NCBI GenBank assembly: GCA_027025255.1
Contig: JALVRC010000165.1
Location: 1-25,340 of the forward strand
Source: Caldifarciminota bacterium
GTDB lineage: Bacteria > Hydrothermota > Tepidihabitantia > B3-TA06 > JALVRC01
Direction: 5' to 3'
DNA: 25,340 bases
The position numbers were made by a program, and so were the translations under genes. The notes beneath the pieces are model-generated. The model did not search any database, was not told the DNA's origin, and worked only from the letters and a program-made list of their open reading frames with translations. Positions 6,809-14,030 of this stretch are shown one piece after another; the first letter of the stretch is position 1; every line of letters begins with the position of its first letter.

Positions 6809-7980
6809 TGGATACAAACGAAATTTTAAAGGGAGTGGAGGAATGTATTTCAGAAGAAGAGTTAAAAGAGAGATTAAGTTTAAATAGACCTTTACGTGTA
6901 AAATATGGTATAGATGCTTCCGGCCCGGATATTCACTTAGGTTTTACCGTGGGATTACGAAAGTTAAGACAGCTCCAGGATTTAGGCCATATCGCAGTTA
7001 TCATAGTGGGGGATTTTACAGCAATGATAGGGGATCCTACTGGACGATCTAAGACAAGACCCCAGCTTACAAGAGAAGATGTAGAGCAAAATATGAAAAG
7101 ATATGAAAGGCAGGTTTTCAGAATTCTTAGAAAGGATAGGGTTGAGATACACTATAATAGTAAATGGTTGGATGCTCTTAGAGCAAGGGATATTATCAAT
7201 TTAACCTCTATGTATACAGTAGCGCGTATGCTTGAGAGAGATGATTTTGAAAAAAGATATAAAAATGAGATACCTATTCACCTGCATGAATTCTTATATC
7301 CTATATTTCAGGGATATGACTCCGTAATGGTTAAGGCTGACATTGAGATTGGTGGGACTGACCAGAAGTTTAACTTTATGGTTGCCAGACAATTACAGAG
7401 AAACTTTAAACAGAAGCCTCAAATAATTCTATTAATGCCTCTTTTAGAAGGACTGGATGGAGTAAGGAAGATGAGTAAATCTTACGGTAACTATATTGCT
7501 ATTGAAGATAAGCCTTCTCAGATGTTTGGTAAGGCAATGAGTATCCCTGATAATCTTATTTTAAGGTATTTTAATCTAACAATTGATTCTACAGAGGATG
7601 AATTAAAAAATATAGAGAAAAGACTTAAATCAGACGAAAATCCAAGGGATATAAAGCTTGAGTATGCTACAAGGCTTGTAAAACAATACTATTCTCAAGA
7701 TATTGCATTACAGGAAAGAGACAGGTTTATTTCAATATTTTCCAGAAAGGAATTACCCGAAGATGTAGAAGTATATAATATAAATGAAGAAATAAACATA
7801 GTAGATTTACTTGTTTCATCCGGACTTGTTAAGTCCAAGAGCGAAGCAAGAAGGCTTATAATGCAGAAGGCAGTTAGTTTTAACAAGGAAAGGATTGAAA
7901 ATTCAGATAAGTATTTTTCAAAAAAGGACAGAGGTATTCTTAAGGTTGGTAAAAAAAGATTCTTGAAGTTAAACTCATAA
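6808..7980 (+). CDS. tyrS: Tyrosyl-tRNA synthetase
   Basis: This 390-residue class I synthetase charges tRNA-Tyr. The Rossmann core carries IHLGF at residues 42-46 in place of the usual HIGH-type HLGH, then GDFTAMIGDPTGRSKTRP and YPIFQGYDSVMVKADIEIGGTDQKFN. KMSKS is intact at residues 221-225. A C-terminal S4 RNA-binding domain (about residues 325-390) contains VKSKSEARRLIMQKAVSFNKE. Length and motifs fit the TyrZ-like branch. The last His of the HIGH box is Phe here. All other motifs are in place, so I expect function. The ATG follows CGGAGG and overlaps the DUF151 stop. Confidence 0.93.
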   Translation: MDTNEILKGVEECISEEELKERLSLNRPLRVKYGIDASGPDIHLGFTVGLRKLRQLQDLGHIAVIIVGDFTAMIGDPTGRSKTRPQLTREDVEQNMKRYERQVFRILRKDRVEIHYNSKWLDALRARDIINLTSMYTVARMLERDDFEKRYKNEIPIHLHEFLYPIFQGYDSVMVKADIEIGGTDQKFNFMVARQLQRNFKQKPQIILLMPLLEGLDGVRKMSKSYGNYIAIEDKPSQMFGKAMSIPDNLILRYFNLTIDSTEDELKNIEKRLKSDENPRDIKLEYATRLVKQYYSQDIALQERDRFISIFSRKELPEDVEVYNINEEINIVDLLVSSGLVKSKSEARRLIMQKAVSFNKERIENSDKYFSKKDRGILKVGKKRFLKLNS

Positions 7981-7993
7981 AAAAGGAGGTAAC

Positions 7994-8872
7994 ATGATTA
8001 AAGGAGCAATAACTGCTCTTGTAACTCCTTTTGACGCAGATGGGAACATAGATTTTGAGGGGTTTAAACAAAATCTTGAGTTTCAGTTAAAGGAAGGGAT
8101 AGGCGGAGTTTTAGTGGCCGGTACAACCGGAGAAGGCCCGACGTTAAGCATGGAAGAATGGAAGAATTTACTTTTAATCACAGTAGAGCGTGTAAAGGGA
8201 AAAATTCCAGTGATTGCTGGAGTAGGGACAAATAATACCTATAAAACAATTGAGAGGCTTCATTTAGCAGAAGAAGCGGGAGCAGATGCGAGCCTTGTTA
8301 TTACACCTTATTATAATAAGCCTCCACAGGAAGGATTAAGAAGACATTTCCTTATGGTTGATAAAGAGGCAAAAAAACCAATAATAATATATAACGTTCC
8401 TTCAAGGACAGGTGTTAACATATTACCAGAGACAGTAAAATTTATAGTTGATAATTCCAGGCATACAATGTACATTAAAGAGGCAAGTGGTCTGCTGAAA
8501 CAGATTGCAGAACTTAAGCTTTTATGTGGTGACAGACTTACAATACTTTCAGGAGATGATTTACTTGCTTTCCCTTCTTTTGCCCTTGGGGCTAAGGGAG
8601 TGATAAGTGTTGTTAGCAATATCCTGCCGCATAAAATTTCTGAGATGTATAGGTCTTTTGAGAAAGAAAATATTAAAAAGGCAAAAGAGCTTCACTACTA
8701 TCTTTTTCCTGTTATTCAGGCACTTTTTGTAGAGACTAATCCAATTCCTGTTAAGGAAGCAATGAACATATTAGGGCTTTCAGGAGGTAAGGTGAGACCT
8801 CCTCTTAATGATGCACAGGAAGGAACAGTAGGAATCTTGAAAGAAGTGCTTATGAAAGCAAGGCTTTTATGA
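7994..8872 (+). CDS. dapA: 4-hydroxy-tetrahydrodipicolinate synthase
   Basis: This 292-residue TIM-barrel aldolase condenses pyruvate with aspartate semialdehyde, the first step of the diaminopimelate/lysine branch. It shows AGTTGEGPTLS, YYNKPPQEGLRRHF with the catalytic Tyr, YNVPSRTGVN, and the Schiff-base lysine K162 in YIKEASG. The length matches the family. A strong AAAAAGGAGG precedes the ATG by 4-5 nt. The last codons overlap dapB as ATGA at 8869-8872, so the two consecutive pathway steps are probably translated together. Its product feeds cell-wall cross-linking, which fits a diderm with diaminopimelate peptidoglycan. Confidence 0.94.
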   Translation: MIKGAITALVTPFDADGNIDFEGFKQNLEFQLKEGIGGVLVAGTTGEGPTLSMEEWKNLLLITVERVKGKIPVIAGVGTNNTYKTIERLHLAEEAGADASLVITPYYNKPPQEGLRRHFLMVDKEAKKPIIIYNVPSRTGVNILPETVKFIVDNSRHTMYIKEASGLLKQIAELKLLCGDRLTILSGDDLLAFPSFALGAKGVISVVSNILPHKISEMYRSFEKENIKKAKELHYYLFPVIQALFVETNPIPVKEAMNILGLSGGKVRPPLNDAQEGTVGILKEVLMKARLL

Positions 8873-9597
8873 AGTTAGGAATTATAGGTGCATGTGGAAG
8901 AATGGGAAGATTAATAGTTGATAGAGTAAAAAAAGAAAAAGATATGGAGCTTGTATTTGCGATTGATACAGTTGTATGTGGAAAACATATTGAGAATAAT
9001 GTTAGTAGAGAGAAGTTAAATCGTGTTGATGTAGTTGTAGATTTTTCTTCTCCAGAGGCTACTTTAAATTATATAAAAATAATAAATGCAGCATGGGTAA
9101 TAGGTACAACAGGTTTTAATGAGGAAGATCTTGCTGAGTTGAAAAAGGCTTCTAAAAATATGCCTATTTTGCTTTCTTTTAATATGAGTCAAGGCATAAA
9201 TATTCTTAAAAGGCTTGTCCGTTCAGCAGCAAAGCTTTTAAACGACTACGATATAGATATTGTAGAATTTCATCATAATAAAAAAAATGATGCTCCGAGT
9301 GGAACAGCAAAAATGCTCTACAGTGAGATTGACAAATATGGCTCTTATCAGCGAATATACGGAAGGAAAGGAAAAGGCTTAAGGAAGGATAAAGAGATAG
9401 GGATATATGCTATAAGAGCAGGCTCAATACCTGGAGAGCATTATATTTATTTTAATGGTCCTGGCGAAAGGATCGTTCTATCTCATACAGCTTATTCGCG
9501 TGAGCCTTTTGTTGAAGGTACAATTAAGGCAATAAGGTTTATTAACAGTAAGGAAAAGGGTTTTTATACGATGGATGATGTTTTTAAACAAATGTGA
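8869..9597 (+). CDS. dapB: 4-hydroxy-tetrahydrodipicolinate reductase
   Basis: This 242-residue NAD(P)H-dependent enzyme takes the dapA product to tetrahydrodipicolinate. The dinucleotide-binding loop IIGACGRMGR is at the N-terminus, followed by VVDFSSPEA and GTTGFNEED. The catalytic and substrate motif EFHHNKKNDAPSGTA holds the His-His and Lys of the family. It is somewhat shorter than E. coli DapB (273 residues), mainly in the N-terminal domain. It overlaps dapA by 4 bp, and its stop overlaps the GTG of the next gene. Confidence 0.93.
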   Translation: MKLGIIGACGRMGRLIVDRVKKEKDMELVFAIDTVVCGKHIENNVSREKLNRVDVVVDFSSPEATLNYIKIINAAWVIGTTGFNEEDLAELKKASKNMPILLSFNMSQGINILKRLVRSAAKLLNDYDIDIVEFHHNKKNDAPSGTAKMLYSEIDKYGSYQRIYGRKGKGLRKDKEIGIYAIRAGSIPGEHYIYFNGPGERIVLSHTAYSREPFVEGTIKAIRFINSKEKGFYTMDDVFKQM

Positions 9598-9815
9598 TTA
9601 TTTATATCAGGGCTCATCCTTTATCATCTAAAAAAGCAGTTATAAAAAAGCAGGGTATTTATCATGTGTATACTGTATCTCCTGCTCATGAAGGCAAAGC
9701 TAATAAGGATATAGTAAGGCTTATTGCAAAATTCTTTAAGGTAAACAGAAGCTCTGTTTCCATTATAAAAGGTTTAAATTCACGTAATAAGGTAGTAAAG
9801 ATTATAGATAGGTAG
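9594..9815 (+). CDS. DUF167/YggU (UPF0235) family protein
   Basis: This 73-residue protein of unknown function shows the family pattern RAHPLSSKKAVIKK, VYTVSPAHEGKANKDIVRLIAKFF and SVSIIKGLNSRNKVVKI. The start is GTG at 9594, overlapping the dapB stop (GTGA). No Shine-Dalgarno is visible, so it probably depends on translational coupling. It is the last gene of the rightward run. Its 3' end overlaps the converging M42 peptidase gene by 14 bp, and no terminator hairpin is seen between them. Confidence 0.82.
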   Translation: MIIYIRAHPLSSKKAVIKKQGIYHVYTVSPAHEGKANKDIVRLIAKFFKVNRSSVSIIKGLNSRNKVVKIIDR

Positions 9816-10731
9816 TCTTTATAAATTCATCAGTCAACACATAAAGCTCTTCTATATCTTTTAAAGATACAACTTCCATGGCTGAGTGCATATTAAGTAA
9901 GGGGTATGCAAGTATTACAACAGAAGTATCAGAGTCATTGAGTATAAAGGCATCACCATCAGTTCCTGTATAGGGATAGTTAGGTTCAATTTGTATATTT
10001 AACGGAATGTTTTTAGATATTTCTATTAAATGTTCCATTGCAATTCTATCTGTATACGCTCCAATAAGTATTACTGGCCCCTTGTTTATTTCTGTATAAG
10101 CACCCTTATATATCCCTTTTTCACCATAGGTAGCATCAATGACAAATACATTTTTAATTTCAACTGCAAGAGAAAATGCGCCCAGAAGTCCTTCTTCTTC
10201 GCGTTTTGTAAGAATAAGACCTATATTGTGATTCTCCATATATAATGAGAGGGCAATTGAGAGCCCTACACGATTATCTAATCCAGGCCCTACAACATAA
10301 TTATCTATTATTTCAGGGGGAGAGAATGTAATAGAGGCGCCTAAGGGAATATCCTCATCCATATCAATATAGAGTTTTTCTTCTGTATTTGTTTTTAAGT
10401 GAGGTGGAATTGAGGTAATTACTCCGTGTTTATCATTGTATATTACTTCTATTCCATATAGCCCTTGTCCTCTAATACTGTTGTTTTTAAATGTAAAGAA
10501 ATTATCCTCCTCTTTTTTTAAACAGGTTAATGAGACCTGGTCAATATGAGCTTCAATAAAAAACTCAGGAACATTTTCCTGTTTATATAATATAGTACTT
10601 CCCGGAGTACTTGATTTTATATCATCCTTTAAAGAAAACAAATTTAACATGATTTCTAACAATTTATCCTCTTCTCCAGACGGTGAGGCAGGCATACTTA
10701 AAAGTTCTTTTAAAACATTTTTAACTTCCAT
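9802..10731 (-). CDS. M42 family metallo-aminopeptidase
   Basis: This 309-residue cytosolic peptidase has a diverged but complete set of two-metal ligands: H62/D64 (AHID), bridging D152 (GPGLDNRVG), E178/E179 (TKREEEGLLGA), D199 (VIDATYG) and H282 (MHS). The PDZ-like insert common to M42 lies around residues 70-145. Family members remove N-terminal residues from peptides and often form large tetrahedral particles. Common variants such as AHMDEIG and GKALDDR are altered here, so substrate preference is open; older annotations might call it a cellulase M-like protein. The ATG follows GGAGGT and overlaps the upstream helix-hairpin-helix gene by 22 bp, so it sits at the end of the leftward operon. 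Confidence 0.8.
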   Translation of the reverse strand: MEVKNVLKELLSMPASPSGEEDKLLEIMLNLFSLKDDIKSSTPGSTILYKQENVPEFFIEAHIDQVSLTCLKKEEDNFFTFKNNSIRGQGLYGIEVIYNDKHGVITSIPPHLKTNTEEKLYIDMDEDIPLGASITFSPPEIIDNYVVGPGLDNRVGLSIALSLYMENHNIGLILTKREEEGLLGAFSLAVEIKNVFVIDATYGEKGIYKGAYTEINKGPVILIGAYTDRIAMEHLIEISKNIPLNIQIEPNYPYTGTDGDAFILNDSDTSVVILAYPLLNMHSAMEVVSLKDIEELYVLTDEFIKTTYL

Positions 10732-12260
10732 ATTAGACCTCCACTAAATCCAGTATCAGGTAAATACCTGAAGTTTATATTGAACATATTTATTTTTATA
10801 TCAAGTTTAGCGACCCATCCACTTTTCGTAACTGTTTTGTAGGGGGAGACTTTCCCTTTTCCCAGAGGATAAGCTATTATAGAGGTATTATTTATATAAA
10901 CAAAGCCATTATATATTCTGAAATTTAAATCTTTGTTTATGGTACACGTACATGAAGCTATAATGTAAAGAGCTGTTGTATCCATATTTTTAAGTTTAGA
11001 GCCAGTGTAAAGTGTAAGATTAATATTGCCAAATGACGATGTAAAGACAGTCCTTGAGCACGTTTCATTGTTTTCAACCCACTTTACAGAAAACATACTA
11101 CCTCTTTTCTCTTTTATGGTTCTTAACATGAGAGTAAGGTAAGGGTTCTCTTTCGTATTTATGCTGCCTTCAATATGTATACTTGAATATCCAATTGTAT
11201 AGCGGGTTTTTATGCTAAATGCTTTCCATTGAATTCTATTTTTCAAGCCATAGTACACAGAATAAGGAGAAAAGTACCCTTCTTTAAAGTATTTAAACCC
11301 TACTGAGGCATTATAGCCTTTATACCTTGTTCCTGTTTTTAAAATAACAGCATAAGAAAAGGGCATTGTTTGTGCTGCCTCGCCAGTTAAGAATACATAT
11401 TTATTAAAAAATGTAAGTCCAAGAGAATGAATAAATAAATTGCTACCTGTAAAATCATACACACTATCACCGATGAAATTTGAGCTGTATTTTAGTATAT
11501 ATAGATTGTATTTTAATCCTCTTAATTGAGTTTTAAATCCTGCTATAAGCTCGCTTACCTTATCTTTGGAACTTCCTTCATAAATTAATTTTTCCACATT
11601 TCCTGAAGAGTCTTTTTCACAATTTCTTTTTTTGTAGGAGAAGAATATTCCGGCTTTCATATCTTTGTATGTAGTTCCAGCATAAGTTCCTCTGAGAAAT
11701 CTCCACTTTGAATATCCTGATAATTTGACTGGTTCGTTAAAATTTGATGAGAAAATAAGTCCATTTGTACCTGGAAGGTTATAATCACCAAAAGCAAGAG
11801 TAAGAGGAAGGTTTCTGTTTGTTTGTATGCCTGCATTGAAACAAAGAGGGAAGAGAGCTATTGATGTTGAGGTTGTTATATATTGGAACGGCAGATATGA
11901 TTGAATAATGAAAAGTGTATCATCACCGGATAAATAGGCCTGTGTATAGACTCTTTTAGTAAGCTGTCTTTTTATTACTGATGGTATTGATAGATCAATG
12001 TAGGGTTTAATTATATTTATTTCTTCTTGAGAGAATCCTATTTTTTTTAAGTCTTCCAATTTTCTAATAGGTGCATAGCCTCGTGTATTAACAATACGTT
12101 TTGCTTCAGTATAGCCAATAGAAGGAATTAACATAAGTGTGTAAATATCAGCACTATTTATCTGTATCCTCTCTTTTAGTAATGAATCAAGGATTGCTGT
12201 ATTTAAAGTGTCCATATACCAGTCAAATGAAGGAATGAAAGATATTATTAAGGATACCAT
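10710..12260 (-). CDS. Helix-hairpin-helix (ComEA-like) protein with barrel-like beta-rich body
   Basis: This 516-residue protein has a short hydrophobic N-terminus (MVSLIISFIP), then a tandem helix-hairpin-helix module at residues 32-90. That module holds INSADIYTLMLIPSIGYTEA and KLEDLKKIGF, the pattern of ComEA-type DNA-binding domains. The remaining 400 or so residues are rich in alternating aromatic and polar strands with turns such as SGYSKWRFLRG and KGYNASVGFKYFKEG, and the chain ends KLKMF. A terminal aromatic residue is typical of outer-membrane barrels. The likely place is the outer membrane with the HhH part in the periplasm. Its role is unknown; DNA binding or uptake is inference. 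It overlaps the neighbours on both sides (13 and 22 bp). Confidence 0.6.
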   Translation of the reverse strand: MVSLIISFIPSFDWYMDTLNTAILDSLLKERIQINSADIYTLMLIPSIGYTEAKRIVNTRGYAPIRKLEDLKKIGFSQEEINIIKPYIDLSIPSVIKRQLTKRVYTQAYLSGDDTLFIIQSYLPFQYITTSTSIALFPLCFNAGIQTNRNLPLTLAFGDYNLPGTNGLIFSSNFNEPVKLSGYSKWRFLRGTYAGTTYKDMKAGIFFSYKKRNCEKDSSGNVEKLIYEGSSKDKVSELIAGFKTQLRGLKYNLYILKYSSNFIGDSVYDFTGSNLFIHSLGLTFFNKYVFLTGEAAQTMPFSYAVILKTGTRYKGYNASVGFKYFKEGYFSPYSVYYGLKNRIQWKAFSIKTRYTIGYSSIHIEGSINTKENPYLTLMLRTIKEKRGSMFSVKWVENNETCSRTVFTSSFGNINLTLYTGSKLKNMDTTALYIIASCTCTINKDLNFRIYNGFVYINNTSIIAYPLGKGKVSPYKTVTKSGWVAKLDIKINMFNINFRYLPDTGFSGGLIWKLKMF

Positions 12261-12901
12261 CCTAATCCCAGCGTTATATAGTTGCTCAAGTCATTTTCAT
12301 AGTGGTATAGAATATCTATGCTGAGTTTTTTGTAGAATATGTTGAATCCTGCACCTATTGTAAGAGGATTTGTTGAAATATATGTGATAAGAGATAAGTC
12401 CTTAAGCATTTCAAGGTTATTAAAAATAGCGAAAGAAATTTCGTAATTATTCGGTGTATAGGTTGTTTGTGTTTTAATATTAAGTGGTTTTTGTTCGTAT
12501 TCTGTATTTATATATATGCTTAAAGGCTCGCTCATTCTAAAGGCTGGAATCTCAATCATATTTGTGTTTATATCAACGGAGCCCTGGTTTATTCTATAAC
12601 CTATGCCAATATCAGTTTCCTGGGCTAAGGCAAAAGACGTATCAATACGTAGAAATATCAGATTGTTGCCAAGTTTGCAATATAAGTTGCTAACAATACA
12701 CATTTTTTCACTTATATGGGCATACAAATCATTTAGAGCTTCAGTCTCAATATAGAAAAGAGAAAAATTCCCATATTTAATGAAAGTAAAAGGCATACTT
12801 ACTATGCCATGTACATGGCCATATCTTATTTCTATGTTACTAAATGTGTATCCTTCTTCTTTCTTAAGAAAATATAACAGAGAAAATAATATGAGTCCCA
12901 C
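12248..12901 (-). CDS. Hypothetical envelope beta-rich protein
   Basis: I do not recognise this 217-residue protein by name. It starts with a hydrophobic stretch (MGLILFSLLYFL) that could be a short signal sequence. It continues with alternating beta-strand patterns and ends TIGAGFNIFYKKLSIDI followed by YITLGLGWYP, which looks like the closing strands of an outer-membrane barrel (PorV/PorQ-like in style only). The start is GTG at 12901, the only start codon left after an in-frame stop 12 bp upstream, and no clear Shine-Dalgarno is visible. It lies 5 bp after the dehydrogenase gene and overlaps the HhH-barrel gene by 13 bp. The tight pairing suggests the two envelope proteins work together. 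Confidence 0.55.
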   Translation of the reverse strand: MGLILFSLLYFLKKEEGYTFSNIEIRYGHVHGIVSMPFTFIKYGNFSLFYIETEALNDLYAHISEKMCIVSNLYCKLGNNLIFLRIDTSFALAQETDIGIGYRINQGSVDINTNMIEIPAFRMSEPLSIYINTEYEQKPLNIKTQTTYTPNNYEISFAIFNNLEMLKDLSLITYISTNPLTIGAGFNIFYKKLSIDILYHYENDLSNYITLGLGWYP

Positions 12902-12906
12902 ACAAC

Positions 12907-14022
12907 TTAATCAATGGCCTGAGCAATTGCATTTGCCATTTCTAAGGTTGTATTTGTGCCGCCAAGATCGTAAGTCCTTACTTTTTTTTCTGCTATAACT
13001 TTCCCTACAGCCTTTTCTATAGCCTGTTTCTTATCCTGTTCTCCTAAGAATTCGAGCATTAGAGCAGATGCCAGTATCATTGCAACAGGATTAACCTTAT
13101 ATAAACCAGCATATTTAGGTGCAGAACCATGTGTGGGTTCAAAAACAGCAAAATCTTTTCCTACATTTCCACTGGAAGCAAATCCCAATCCTCCTACCAG
13201 CTGGGCTGAGAGATCGCTTATAATGTCTCCAAACATATTTGATGATACCAATACATCATATTTCTCTGGGTTTTTTACAAGCCACATCGCCATTGCATCA
13301 ACATTTGCTTCCATATATTCTATCTCAGGATACTCTTTGCTTATTTCTCTTGCCTCGCGCACCATCATTCCGGACGTTTCTCTTATTACATTGGGTTTTT
13401 CAACAATAGTAACAGAACGTCTTCCATTATTTTTTGCATACTCAAATGCAGCCTTTACTATACGTTTACATCCCTTTTTTGTAAATATCCTTGTACTTAT
13501 TGATATCTCTTCATTGTTCATGTCTTTAAATTTCCGCATGTTTGGATGTTTGTCAAGGGTCTTTCTTAATTCTTCAGGTATGGGATAAAACTCAACTCCT
13601 GCATACAGCCCCTCTGTATTTTCTCTGAATACAACAAGGTCTATGTTGTCTTTATAATTTAAAGGGTTTCCTTTGTATGCTTTACAAGGTCTGATATTAG
13701 CATACAGATCAAATATCTGACGTAATCGTACAATTGGGCTTCTATAAATTAAGCCTTTGTTCTGAAGGGCAGGAATGAGCTCTTTTTCCGCTTCTTCCTT
13801 GGGTTTAGATGTTATAGCCCCAAATAGTGCTGCCGAGGAGTTTTTCAATAGTTCAATTGTTCTTTTGGGTAAAGGGTCTCCTTCTTTTTTCCAGAATTCC
13901 CAGCCAATATCACCATATTCATAAGTTGCTTTAAATCCTACTTTTTCTAAAACAATCATTGCTGCTTCTATTACTTCCTTTCCTACGCCATCTCCAGGAA
14001 GAACTGCAATTTTATGTGGCAT
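12907..14022 (-). CDS. Isocitrate/isopropylmalate dehydrogenase family enzyme
   Basis: This 371-residue beta-decarboxylating dehydrogenase shows AVLPGDGVG at the N-terminus, RSPIVRLRQIFDLYANIRP, RENTEGLYAG (Y140), the catalytic lysine K209 in VEKPNVIRETSG, and metal-binding D266/D270 in MFGDIISDLSAQ. EPTHGSAPKYAG has K303/Y304, and V310 and Y351 also match the NADP-contact set of E. coli Icd; the last E. coli contact (Arg395) is Gly here. In the substrate loop, E. coli Icd S113 and R119 correspond to S95 and R101, but N115 is I97. Isocitrate is plausible, with isopropylmalate or a related acid possible. AGGAGG overlaps the stop of the upstream peptidase gene, 4 nt from the ATG. Confidence 0.82.
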   Translation of the reverse strand: MPHKIAVLPGDGVGKEVIEAAMIVLEKVGFKATYEYGDIGWEFWKKEGDPLPKRTIELLKNSSAALFGAITSKPKEEAEKELIPALQNKGLIYRSPIVRLRQIFDLYANIRPCKAYKGNPLNYKDNIDLVVFRENTEGLYAGVEFYPIPEELRKTLDKHPNMRKFKDMNNEEISISTRIFTKKGCKRIVKAAFEYAKNNGRRSVTIVEKPNVIRETSGMMVREAREISKEYPEIEYMEANVDAMAMWLVKNPEKYDVLVSSNMFGDIISDLSAQLVGGLGFASSGNVGKDFAVFEPTHGSAPKYAGLYKVNPVAMILASALMLEFLGEQDKKQAIEKAVGKVIAEKKVRTYDLGGTNTTLEMANAIAQAID

Positions 14023-14030
14023 TAAACCTC

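Noticed and set aside
12780..13588. Open frames on the + strand opposite the dehydrogenase and envelope genes
   Set aside because: They lie antisense to well-supported genes, lack ribosome-binding sites and show no family pattern.
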